Assembly: GCA_002329365.1 (NCBI GenBank)
Contig: DCUB01000011.1
Coordinates: 1 to 20,552 of the forward strand
Direction of reading: 5' to 3'
DNA from: Ruminococcaceae bacterium UBA1425
GTDB lineage: Bacteria; Bacillota; Clostridia; Oscillospirales; Acutalibacteraceae
DNA: 20,552 bases
The notes under the pieces are model-generated. The model had not been told where the DNA came from. It ran no database searches and was given only the letters and a program-made list of their open reading frames with translations. Position 1 is the first letter of the stretch; every line of letters starts with the position of its first letter. A program made the translations under genes and the position numbers. Shown here piece by piece: positions 13,973 through 20,552 of this stretch.

Positions 13973-14530
13973 ATGGAAAACGGTGCAAGTAGCTACCGCC
14001 GTTTCCTCGAAGGCGATGAAGATGCGTTCGGCGAAATTATAGACCGGTACAGAGACGGTCTGATTTTCTTCATCAATCGTTTTGTGCACAATGTTTCCGT
14101 AGCCGAGGAGCTGTCGGAGGACGTATTTCTGGAGTTGTTGATACATAAACACAGGTATAACTTTAAGAATTCACTGAAAACATATCTTTACGCTATCGGA
14201 AGACATAAGGCACTCGATTACATCCGCAAGCTGTCGAGGCGCAATGAAGTTCCGCTTGACGAATCCGTTTATGCAGCCCAAGCATACGATTTTGAAGGGA
14301 GCTTCCTGACAGGTGAGCGCAACCGGCAGCTGCACGAAGCAATCGACAGGCTTCACGGCGACTACCGCACGGTACTGCATCTGCTGTACTTTGAGGATAT
14401 GTCCGCCGAGCAGGCAGGCAGGGTTATGAAGAAGAACAGAAAACAGATTGAAAATCTCGCGTACCGGGCAAAGAACGCATTGAGAAACGCTTTGGAAAAG
14501 GAGGGATTTTGCTATGAAGACCAGGGATGA
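13973..14530 (+). CDS. ECF-type RNA polymerase sigma factor
   Basis: This 185-residue sigma-70 family protein contains only regions 2 and 4. Region 2 covers about residues 8-90, with DAFGEIIDRYRDGL, AEELSEDVFLELL and the -10-recognising TYLYAIGRHKALDYIRK. A short linker follows, then region 4 (about 115-178) with the helix-turn-helix around FEDMSAEQAGRVMKKNRKQI. GGGGAGG 7 nt upstream sets the ATG. Its 3' end overlaps the next gene by 17 nt, so the sigma factor and its membrane partner are translationally coupled, the usual layout for a sigma/anti-sigma pair. Targets probably include its own operon. The inducing signal is unknown but, given the exported third gene, likely concerns the cell envelope. 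Confidence 0.92.
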   Translation: MENGASSYRRFLEGDEDAFGEIIDRYRDGLIFFINRFVHNVSVAEELSEDVFLELLIHKHRYNFKNSLKTYLYAIGRHKALDYIRKLSRRNEVPLDESVYAAQAYDFEGSFLTGERNRQLHEAIDRLHGDYRTVLHLLYFEDMSAEQAGRVMKKNRKQIENLAYRAKNALRNALEKEGFCYEDQG

Positions 14531-15371
14531 TTACATCAGAAGCATATATGAAAAGCGTGACAGGTACATATCCGAACGGCGTAAAATGCGCAAAACGGCG
14601 TTGTCCTTCTGCATCCCTATTACCGTCTGCATGGCTGTTGGCGCGGTTTTCATTTTCGGCACGTCACGCGCCGATACGGCAAAGTCGCTCGATTATGCCG
14701 CGGGCTCCTCTCTTAACGGGGATATTATGGACGAAAACCGCTTTGCACCCGACGAAATGGAACAATATGCCTTCGGCAAAAAAGGCGAAACAGGCGAAAC
14801 AGAAGTATATTACAACAGTAAGTTGCAGGAAGGCAGAGAGACTGCGCCCTACTCCGAAAACGCCCGCGACGATTCAGCCGGAAGCGATGAAGTCCTTACG
14901 ACAACAGTCTTGTCGCAATCCGTTGCGCAGGAAACAAAATCGGCAAGCAAGGAAACGCACGGTGTCGCAGGCAATGACGACCCGCAGATGACGATTTCGG
15001 GTCACACAACCTCCGCGTACGGCACCACAACAGTTCCCGTTACCACAATACCCGCGGATGGCGACTCGAATATTCATGTAAAATACGCGTCCGTAAGCGT
15101 CAGCTCCGGCATGGGCTGGACATATTCATCCGAAAAGGATTACGGCAGCTTTGACAAGGCTTTTATCTGGATAGTCGAAGAAGGTCTTGACAGACTTCCC
15201 GACGCCGATAAGCCGACGGGTGAAGTATATACAATCAGTCTGTCGTTAAGCGACGGCACAAGCCGCATTTTCAAATGGTCGGGCAACAGGCTTTGCGACG
15301 AAAGCGGAGTATGGAAAGCCATTTCCGACAGCCGCAGCGAAGCCATAAAGTATGCGGTGCAAAATGATTAA
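14514..15371 (+). CDS. single-pass membrane protein in anti-sigma position, function unknown
   Basis: This 285-residue protein has a short charged cytoplasmic N-terminus of about 27 residues (MKTRDDYIRSIYEKRDRYIS, then ERRKMRK), one transmembrane helix (about 28-50, TALSFCIPITVCMAVGAVFI) and a long outside portion. Residues about 52-190 are low-complexity and Thr/Ser-rich. A compact domain follows (about 190-285), with MGWTYSSEKDYGSFDKAF and YTISLSLSDGTSRIFKW. The gene overlaps the ECF sigma gene by 17 nt in another frame, which strongly suggests an anti-sigma role. It lacks the zinc-binding HxxxCxxC motif of classical anti-sigma domains, so binding to sigma would have to use the DYIRSIYEKRD helix. 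AGGAGG about 9 nt upstream supports the start. The role is inferred from context only. Confidence 0.75.
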   Translation: MKTRDDYIRSIYEKRDRYISERRKMRKTALSFCIPITVCMAVGAVFIFGTSRADTAKSLDYAAGSSLNGDIMDENRFAPDEMEQYAFGKKGETGETEVYYNSKLQEGRETAPYSENARDDSAGSDEVLTTTVLSQSVAQETKSASKETHGVAGNDDPQMTISGHTTSAYGTTTVPVTTIPADGDSNIHVKYASVSVSSGMGWTYSSEKDYGSFDKAFIWIVEEGLDRLPDADKPTGEVYTISLSLSDGTSRIFKWSGNRLCDESGVWKAISDSRSEAIKYAVQND

Positions 15372-15392
15372 TTTTTGAGAGGAGCGGTTATT

Positions 15393-16499
15393 TTGAAAAA
15401 GCTCATCAACTCTCTCACGGCAGTATTTCTTGTGCTTGTTATTGTTTTCGCGGCGGCCTGCGCATACGGCTCTGCCGACGCGAGTATAACAACCGAAGAA
15501 TATTCAGACAATGGCACAACCGAAAACACATTTCCGGCCGATATCGACGTTGCCGGAGATGCCGCGGGAAGGTGTATGCCCGCGTCGGACTTTTTTGAAA
15601 CAACAGTTAACCGCATTTTAACAACAAGAATAGAGGAAAAAACCGACGTAAATGATATACCGGACAAACCGATAAACCCGGGAATCAACGACGAAACCGA
15701 AACAACGGAAAGAAAATACACCATAGGCTCAATGACGCTTGAAATAAACGAATCAGGCGACGGCTGGTTTACGGCTTGTCATCCGTGGCCGTCCCCGCTT
15801 AAATACAAGGTTATTTACGACCTCGGCGATGAATTCAAGAGCGGCGACTTTGTTGAAGTGGAATACAACACAGACGAATTCGATTCCGAAGCAAGCCCCG
15901 TCGTTCTGCGCGCCCTGTCCGTCAAAAAAACCGACTATAAACTTGAAACAAACGTGTGCTACAAGCCGGTAATATATCTTTACCCCGAGGAAAAAGCAGA
16001 AGTCAGCGTTAAACTAAACTACAACGGAAAGCTTACATATACAATACCCGATTATAAGGACGGCTGGAGCGTTACGGCTTATCCCGGCGGGCAGATAGTA
16101 AACTCGGACGGCACGCAATACCCCTACCTTTTCTGGGAGGGCGTGGGCGAAACCGATTATAACCTTTCCGAAGGCTTTTGCGTTAAGGGGAGCGATGCCG
16201 AAAAATTCCTTTGTGAAAAGCTTGCCCTTATGGGACTCAGTAAAAGCGAAATTGAGGATTTCAACGAGTTCTGGGTTCCGTTCCTGAAAAGGAATCCTTA
16301 CAACAGAATCTGCTTCCAGACAACGGCTTATACCGACAATGCCGAGCTTGTAATATCCCCGAAGCCCGACAGCGTGCTGCGCGTGTTCATGGTTTACACA
16401 CCTCTTGAAGCGCCGATCTTAATCAAAGATCAGACGCTCGATACATTTGAGCGAAAGGGCTTTGCCGTCGTCGAATGGGGTGGAGCGGTCGTTTATTAA
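15393..16499 (+). CDS. exported KPVIYLYP-domain protein, function unknown
   Basis: The TTG at 15393 follows GAGAGGAG by 8 nt and gives a 368-residue protein beginning MKKLINSLTAVFLVLVIVFA, a clear export signal. An in-frame TTG at 15375 would lie over the ribosome binding site and is rejected. AAAC at residues 20-23 resembles a weak lipobox, so a lipoprotein anchored at Cys23 is possible, but the -3 position is not Leu. A polar Thr/Glu-rich linker runs to about residue 105. A small domain (about 108-180) contains GDGWFTACHPWPSPLKY. The C-terminal domain opens with CYKPVIYLYPEEKAEVSVKL and contains GWSVTAYPGG, YPYLFWEG and EFWVPFLKRNPYN. I recall KPVIYLYP proteins as widespread but uncharacterised. 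It is third in the sigma operon, 21 nt after the membrane protein, so it may be part of the signal input. Confidence 0.8.
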   Translation: MKKLINSLTAVFLVLVIVFAAACAYGSADASITTEEYSDNGTTENTFPADIDVAGDAAGRCMPASDFFETTVNRILTTRIEEKTDVNDIPDKPINPGINDETETTERKYTIGSMTLEINESGDGWFTACHPWPSPLKYKVIYDLGDEFKSGDFVEVEYNTDEFDSEASPVVLRALSVKKTDYKLETNVCYKPVIYLYPEEKAEVSVKLNYNGKLTYTIPDYKDGWSVTAYPGGQIVNSDGTQYPYLFWEGVGETDYNLSEGFCVKGSDAEKFLCEKLALMGLSKSEIEDFNEFWVPFLKRNPYNRICFQTTAYTDNAELVISPKPDSVLRVFMVYTPLEAPILIKDQTLDTFERKGFAVVEWGGAVVY

Positions 16500-16543
16500 A
16501 CAAAAACAGAATATCAAGCCTTCCCGAACCCCTCTTATAACCT

Positions 16544-16590
16544 GCCGCCGTGCGTTTGCGTTTTCGCACGGCGGCGGAATTTTTATTATT
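16544..16590 (+). terminator. rho-independent terminator of the ECF sigma operon
   Basis: GCCGCCGTGCG pairs perfectly with CGCACGGCGGC around a 10-nt loop (16544-16575), followed by GGAATTTTTATTATTT. An 11-bp GC-rich stem 45 nt after the stop codon. Confidence 0.93.
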
Positions 16591-16624
16591 TCAACTTGTT
16601 TATACATATTTTTTTATTGATTTG

Positions 16625-16653
16625 TTGATGTTTTCCTGCAGGCGTGATATAAT
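16625..16653 (+). promoter_or_regulatory. sigma-A promoter with extended -10 for the GlpA-like operon
   Basis: TTGATG (16625-16630), a 17-bp spacer and a perfect TATAAT (16648-16653) preceded by TGA. Transcription should begin near 16660. Confidence 0.8.
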
Positions 16654-16700
16654 AAAATTTGCGTTAAAATTAACAGGATTTACAGATGGAGTGTGGGAAA

Positions 16701-18116
16701 ATGTATGACGTGTCAATTATAGGCTGCGGAATTACCGGCTCCGCCATTGCCTATGAGCTTTCAAAACGAAAGCTGAAGTGCGTTGTTATCGAAAAGGAAA
16801 ACGACGTTGCAATGGGCGCGACAAGGGCAAACAGCGCGATAATCCACGCCGGCTATGACCCCGCGGAGGGTACGCTGATGGCAAAGCTGAACGTCAGGGG
16901 AGCCGAGCTTTGCAAGGAGCTTTGCGAAAAGCTTTCGGTGCCGTACGCGCAGATAGGCTCTCTTGTTCTCGCTTTTAACAACGAAGAAATTCAAACGGTC
17001 AACATGCTTTACAAAAGGGGCGTCGCAAACGGCGTCAAGGGTCTTAAAATCCTTTCATACGAAGAAACAAAGGCAATAGAGCCGAATATATCAAAGGATG
17101 TAACGGCTTCCCTATACGCTCCGACGGCAGCCGTTGTAAACCCGTGGGAATATGCCGTGGCACTTGCCGAAACGGCAGTCGTCAACGGCGTTGAGATAAT
17201 ACTCAACAGCGAGGTAACAGGCATAAGGAAATCGGGAGATGCCTTTGAAATTACGGCGGGAAATAAAACGATAAAAACAAAATATGTGATTAATGCCGCG
17301 GGTGTTAATGCCGACGAAGTCCACGATATGGCGCTGCCCCACAGCTTTAACATAATACCGAACAAAGGCGCCTATTATCTGCTCGACAAAACAGAGGGAA
17401 AGCGCGTCAGCCACGTTGTTTTCCAGTGTCCCACAAAGGCAGGCAAAGGCGTTCTTGTGGCGCCTACCGTTCACGGCAACCTGATTGTCGGTCCGAACGC
17501 CATTGACAGTGATCTGAACGATACTTCGGCAAAAGATACAGACCTGTCTTTTATACGCGGCACTGCCGTTAAGAGCATTCCGTCAGTGGATTTCCGCGCA
17601 AACATCAGGAATTTCTCGGGAATACGTCCTAACAGTGACAGGGATGATTTTATCATAGAAGCTAACGGCGGCTTTTTCGACGTCGCGGGCATCAAGTCCC
17701 CCGGTCTTGCCTCCGCTCCCGGCATAGCTGAATATACTGTCAGGCTGATGGAGGAAAACGGAGCTTATTTTGAATTGAAGGAAAATTTCATTAATACGAG
17801 GGAGCATGTGCGCTTCAATACCATGAGCCACGAGGAAAGAGCGGAGCTTGTAAAGAAAAATCCTCTTTACGGAAGAGTAATCTGCCGCTGCGAAACGGTG
17901 ACGGAGGGCGAAATCATAGACGCCATTCATGCGCCGATTCCCGCGCGGACTGTAGACGGCGTCAAGCGACGCTGCGCTGCCGGTCTCGGACGCTGTCAGG
18001 GCGGCTTCTGCGGGCCGAGAGTGCTTGAGATACTCGCGCGCGAGCTGAAGGTGCCGAGAGAAAGCATTGAAAAAGACAGGGCAGGCAGTTATATCGTCAG
18101 AAGGAGGGAGGACTGA
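16701..18116 (+). CDS. FAD-dependent glycerol-3-phosphate dehydrogenase-like protein with BFD [2Fe-2S] domain (GlpA-like)
   Basis: This 471-residue DAO-type flavoprotein starts with the dinucleotide-binding motif IIGCGITGSAIAYEL and an FAD-ribose acidic residue in VVIEK. It then has the family signature ATRANSAIIHAGYD (40-53). A C-terminal BFD-like domain provides cysteines in ICRCET and RCAAGLGRCQGGFCGPRV for a [2Fe-2S] cluster. This is the architecture of anaerobic GlpA, which oxidises sn-glycerol-3-phosphate to dihydroxyacetone phosphate. L-2-hydroxyglutarate oxidases share the core fold. The ATG at 16701 (GGAG 9 nt upstream) gives the usual MYDV start. An ATG at 16686 with AGGA upstream cannot be excluded. 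The two following genes are tightly linked, suggesting a three-subunit soluble enzyme. No glpK or glpF is in the window, so the substrate is inferred. Confidence 0.85.
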   Translation: MYDVSIIGCGITGSAIAYELSKRKLKCVVIEKENDVAMGATRANSAIIHAGYDPAEGTLMAKLNVRGAELCKELCEKLSVPYAQIGSLVLAFNNEEIQTVNMLYKRGVANGVKGLKILSYEETKAIEPNISKDVTASLYAPTAAVVNPWEYAVALAETAVVNGVEIILNSEVTGIRKSGDAFEITAGNKTIKTKYVINAAGVNADEVHDMALPHSFNIIPNKGAYYLLDKTEGKRVSHVVFQCPTKAGKGVLVAPTVHGNLIVGPNAIDSDLNDTSAKDTDLSFIRGTAVKSIPSVDFRANIRNFSGIRPNSDRDDFIIEANGGFFDVAGIKSPGLASAPGIAEYTVRLMEENGAYFELKENFINTREHVRFNTMSHEERAELVKKNPLYGRVICRCETVTEGEIIDAIHAPIPARTVDGVKRRCAAGLGRCQGGFCGPRVLEILARELKVPRESIEKDRAGSYIVRRRED

Positions 18117-18118
18117 AT

Positions 18119-19366
18119 ATGTACGAGCTGGCAGTAATAGGCGGCGGCCCCGCCGGACTTGCCGCGGCGTTTTCCGCATATCAAAACGGTCTCAAAAAGA
18201 TTGTTATAGTAGAGCGCGACCGCGAGCTTGGCGGAATATTAAACCAGTGCATCCACAACGGCTTCGGTCTTCACCGCTTCAAGGAGGAGCTTTCCGGCCC
18301 CGAATACGCCCACCGCTATATAGAAATGCTGAACGACACGTCGGTCGAGGTAAAGCTCGACACGATGGTAATAGAGATTACGCCCGACAAAAAAATTTAT
18401 ACAACAAATCCAAGCGGCTACGAGATGATTGAGGCGGAGTCAATAGTGCTTGCGATGGGCTGCCGAGAAAGGACAAGGGGAGCCATTTCCATTCCCGGCA
18501 CACGCCCGTCGGGCGTATTTACAGCCGGAGCCGCGCAGAGATATCTCAACATGGAGGGACTTATGGCGGGCAGCCGCGTTGTAATACTCGGTTCGGGCGA
18601 TATAGGCCTTATTATGGCGCGCAGGATGACGCTTGAGGGCGCGAAGGTGCTCGCCTGCGTCGAGCTGATGCCGTATTCAGGCGGACTTAACAGGAACATC
18701 GTCCAGTGCCTGCACGACTATAACATACCTCTTTATCTTTCGCATACAGTAACCGAGATAAGGGGAACGAAGCGGCTCGAGGGTATAACTGTCGCGAAGG
18801 TTGACGAAAACAGAAGGCCGATTCCCGGCACCGAAATGAATTTCGAGTGCGACACGCTGCTGCTTTCGGTCGGGCTGATTCCCGAAAACGAGCTTACGCG
18901 CGCCGCGGGAATCGATATGGACGCGAGAACAAACGGCTCAAGGGTATATGAAAACATGGAAACGTCAATCGGGGGAGTGTTTGCCTGCGGCAACGCCGTC
19001 CATGTGCACGACCTTGTCGATTACGTTTCCGACGAAAGCGCGCGCGCCGGGGCGGCAGCAGCCGAATACGTCAAGGGCGTCAGGCACAAGAGCGACTGCG
19101 CCTTGTTTGAAAACGGCTACGCCGTGACATACACAGTGCCGCAAAAGCTTCATAAGGACACGAAGGCGGAAAAAATCGACCTGTTCTTCAGAGTAAACAA
19201 GGTGTTCGGAAAAAGCAGGATAATTGTTTCGTCCGGCGATAAGGAGATAGCAGGCTTCAAACGTCAGTTTATGGTTCCGGGCGAAATGCAGCACATCATT
19301 TTGCCTGTCGATAAGCTTAGGGAATTCGACAGCATAAAGATATCGGCGGAGGGTGAAGAAAAATGA
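18119..19366 (+). CDS. NAD(P)/FAD-dependent oxidoreductase (GlpB/HcnB-like partner)
   Basis: This 415-residue flavoprotein has two nucleotide-binding sites. The FAD site is at the N-terminus (AVIGGGPAGLAAAFSAY, residues 5-21, with VERD as the ribose-binding end). The NAD(P) site is VVILGSGDIGLIMARR in the middle. Between them AMGCRERTRGAISIPGTRPS matches the class II pyridine nucleotide-disulfide oxidoreductase fold without an active CxxC. A final region (about 320-415) forms a small extra domain. It starts 2 nt after the GlpA-like stop, with GGAGGGAGG close upstream, and ends in an ATGA overlap with the DUF1667 gene. It probably passes electrons between the dehydrogenase flavin and NAD(P)H. 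The trio resembles sets I remember in Thermotoga and Clostridia. Confidence 0.85.
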   Translation: MYELAVIGGGPAGLAAAFSAYQNGLKKIVIVERDRELGGILNQCIHNGFGLHRFKEELSGPEYAHRYIEMLNDTSVEVKLDTMVIEITPDKKIYTTNPSGYEMIEAESIVLAMGCRERTRGAISIPGTRPSGVFTAGAAQRYLNMEGLMAGSRVVILGSGDIGLIMARRMTLEGAKVLACVELMPYSGGLNRNIVQCLHDYNIPLYLSHTVTEIRGTKRLEGITVAKVDENRRPIPGTEMNFECDTLLLSVGLIPENELTRAAGIDMDARTNGSRVYENMETSIGGVFACGNAVHVHDLVDYVSDESARAGAAAAEYVKGVRHKSDCALFENGYAVTYTVPQKLHKDTKAEKIDLFFRVNKVFGKSRIIVSSGDKEIAGFKRQFMVPGEMQHIILPVDKLREFDSIKISAEGEEK

Positions 19367-19707
19367 CGGAACTTACCTGTATCGTATGCCCTGTTGGCTG
19401 TCGGCTGAAGGTAGACGAGGAAAACGGCTATGCCGTTAAGGGCAACACCTGCAAAAGGGGAGAGGTTTACGGCAAAAACGAGCTGCAAAACCCCACAAGG
19501 GTGCTTACGACAACGGTGGCAATAGAAGGCGGAACGCACGGACGATGCCCTGTCAGAACAAACGGAGCCATCCCGAAAAGCAAAATATTCGAGGCTATGG
19601 ACGTTCTTAAAAAGCTGCGACTAACGGCACCCGTCAGGTGCGGAGAAGTTGTATTAAAGAATATATTGGGTACGGGAATCGACGTAATCGCCACAAGGGA
19701 CATGTAG
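19363..19707 (+). CDS. DUF1667 domain-containing iron-sulfur protein
   Basis: This 114-residue protein opens with CIVCPVGC (Cys6, Cys9, Cys13) and adds Cys30 in GNTCKRG. This spacing is like [4Fe-4S] binding in molybdopterin enzymes and ferredoxins. Two further cysteines are at 62 (GRCPVRT) and 93 (VRCGEV). Length and sequence (NPTRVLTTTV, GIDVIATRDM) fit the DUF1667 family, which is regularly encoded after GlpA- and GlpB-like genes. Its ATG overlaps the previous stop by 4 nt, implying a stoichiometric subunit. It likely serves as an electron-transfer module. The acceptor is unknown. Confidence 0.88.
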   Translation: MTELTCIVCPVGCRLKVDEENGYAVKGNTCKRGEVYGKNELQNPTRVLTTTVAIEGGTHGRCPVRTNGAIPKSKIFEAMDVLKKLRLTAPVRCGEVVLKNILGTGIDVIATRDM

Positions 19708-19759
19708 TTTAAAAGCTTAATACGCAATAACAACACGTATTCCGTAGGGGGGACTTTTT

Positions 19760-20446
19760 TTGATTAATAAAATAGGTATCATTTCCGCAGTGCCCGAGGA
19801 ATCCGCGCCGTTTTTTGAAAGCATGGAAACAGAATCCGTAACGAAAAAAGGCGTTTGGGAGGTGTATGCCGGCACTCTGTCGGGCAAGGCTGTCGCCGTA
19901 CTGACCGGCGGGGCGGGCAGGGCAAATTCCGCTGCCGCCGTTCAGATGCTTATCGACTGCTTCGGCGTCGACGCCGTTATTATGTCGGGTACATGCGGCG
20001 CAATGGCGCAGGAGCCGCGTATTGGCGACGTTGTCATTGTCACCGAGGCATGCTGCCACGATATACCGCAAGGCACATTGGGGATGTTTTTTCCCTATAT
20101 CAATGACGAGGTTTTTAAGCCCGATTCATATTTGCTCGAATGCGTAAAAAGGGCGGACAAAAAAGGCTCTCCCCGCAGGCTGTTCTGGGGCAGAACCGTT
20201 TCCGGCGAGTTTTTTGTCGTAGATGAAGGGCGCAGGGAGTTAAACGAGCGTTTCTCGCCTGTCTGCGTCGATATGGAAACCGCTGGCGTCGCGCAGATAT
20301 GCTTTCTGAACAATGTTCCGTTCCTTGCCGTCAGGGCGGTTTCCGACACCGAGGCCGAAAGCGGAATTTCTTCATTTGAAAAGAACCTTGCCATAGCTGC
20401 CCGAAGCGCATTTGAGGTGACAAGGGCGATAATTGAGGAAATATAA
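19760..20446 (+). CDS. 5'-methylthioadenosine/S-adenosylhomocysteine nucleosidase family protein
   Basis: This 228-residue protein has the phosphorylase/nucleosidase fold. The N-terminal IGIISAVPEES supplies the usual first glutamates, GTCGAMAQEPRIGDVVIV forms the central strand-loop, VDMETAGVAQICF carries the ribose-binding MET/MEG-like motif, and RAVSDTEAES contains the catalytic aspartate. Such enzymes cleave MTA and SAH to adenine plus thioribose or ribosylhomocysteine in the activated-methyl cycle. Nucleoside phosphorylases share the fold, so specificity is not certain. The start is a TTG 6-8 nt after AGGGGGGA. The first ATG (19824) would remove the conserved N-terminal strand. The 52-nt gap from the DUF1667 gene contains no terminator, so read-through is possible. 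Confidence 0.82.
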   Translation: MINKIGIISAVPEESAPFFESMETESVTKKGVWEVYAGTLSGKAVAVLTGGAGRANSAAAVQMLIDCFGVDAVIMSGTCGAMAQEPRIGDVVIVTEACCHDIPQGTLGMFFPYINDEVFKPDSYLLECVKRADKKGSPRRLFWGRTVSGEFFVVDEGRRELNERFSPVCVDMETAGVAQICFLNNVPFLAVRAVSDTEAESGISSFEKNLAIAARSAFEVTRAIIEEI

Positions 20447-20471
20447 AATAATAGATGAAATGCAAAAATCT

Positions 20472-20552
20472 GTCATTCTGAGTAACAGCCTGTCATTCTG
20501 AGCGCACACTTGTCATTCTGAGCGCATACTTGTCATTCTGAGCGAAGCGAAG
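20472..20552. repeat. tandem 20-bp family 1 heads leading into an element cut by the window edge
   Basis: GTCATTCTGAG starts at 20472, 20492, 20512 and 20532, an exact 20-bp period with variable spacers (TAACAGCCT, CGCACACTT, CGCATACTT). The last copy continues as CGAAGCGAAG, the beginning of a full element. The arrays at 2221 and 2341 use a 19-bp period instead. Confidence 0.92.

Overview
The window looks like chromosomal DNA of an anaerobic Clostridia member, most likely from the Oscillospiraceae/Ruminococcaceae side of the Firmicutes. The evidence is a T-box riboswitch on pheST, an IreB phosphoprotein gene, an MtaB-type methylthiotransferase, sigma-A promoters, AGGAGG-type ribosome binding sites, several TTG/GTG starts and an oxygen-independent GlpA/GlpB-like flavoprotein set. 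I see no phage, plasmid, transposase, CRISPR or tRNA gene. Species cannot be read from the sequence.

Layout. (1) 95-2183, minus strand: a 23S rRNA guanine-N2 methyltransferase (RlmL/YpsC-like) followed by a diacylglycerol/lipid kinase. (2) 2553-6748, plus strand: a BadF/BcrA-type GlcNAc kinase, a GH84 beta-N-acetylglucosaminidase without a signal peptide (4-nt overlap with the kinase), then an archaeal-type sugar-1-phosphate nucleotidylyltransferase with a left-handed beta-helix. Together they suggest cytoplasmic release, phosphorylation and re-activation of GlcNAc. (3) 7095-7420, plus: an unrecognised 42-residue protein with its own strong promoter, a possible operator and a rho-independent terminator. 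(4) 7534-9390, minus: ireB, a small conserved-looking protein, and mtaB. (5) 9512-13685, minus: pheS and pheT behind a Phe-type T-box leader, with about 450 nt of repeat-filled DNA between the T-box terminator and pheS. (6) 13851-16590, plus: an ECF sigma factor, an overlapping single-pass membrane protein in the anti-sigma position, and an exported KPVIYLYP-domain protein, closed by a strong terminator. (7) 16625-19707, plus: a GlpA-like FAD dehydrogenase with a BFD-type [2Fe-2S] tail, a GlpB-like flavoprotein and a DUF1667 Fe-S protein. (8) 19760-20446, plus: an MTA/SAH-nucleosidase-type enzyme.

Two families of short palindromic repeats occupy almost every intergenic space. Family 1 (GTCATTCTGAG...CTCAGGATGAC) folds into a hairpin of about 65 nt, and its left head is tandemly iterated with a 19-20 bp period at three places, including the right edge of the window. 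Family 2 comprises GTAGGG-headed perfect palindromes (GGAACGGTC/GACCGTTCC and GGACACGGC/GCCGTGTCC). They recur as a composite module of about 100 bp at 5259 and 13169.

The most interesting items are the small-protein transcription unit at 7095-7420, the ECF sigma/membrane partner/KPVIYLYP operon, the cytoplasmic GH84-kinase-nucleotidylyltransferase set, and the behaviour of the two repeat families.
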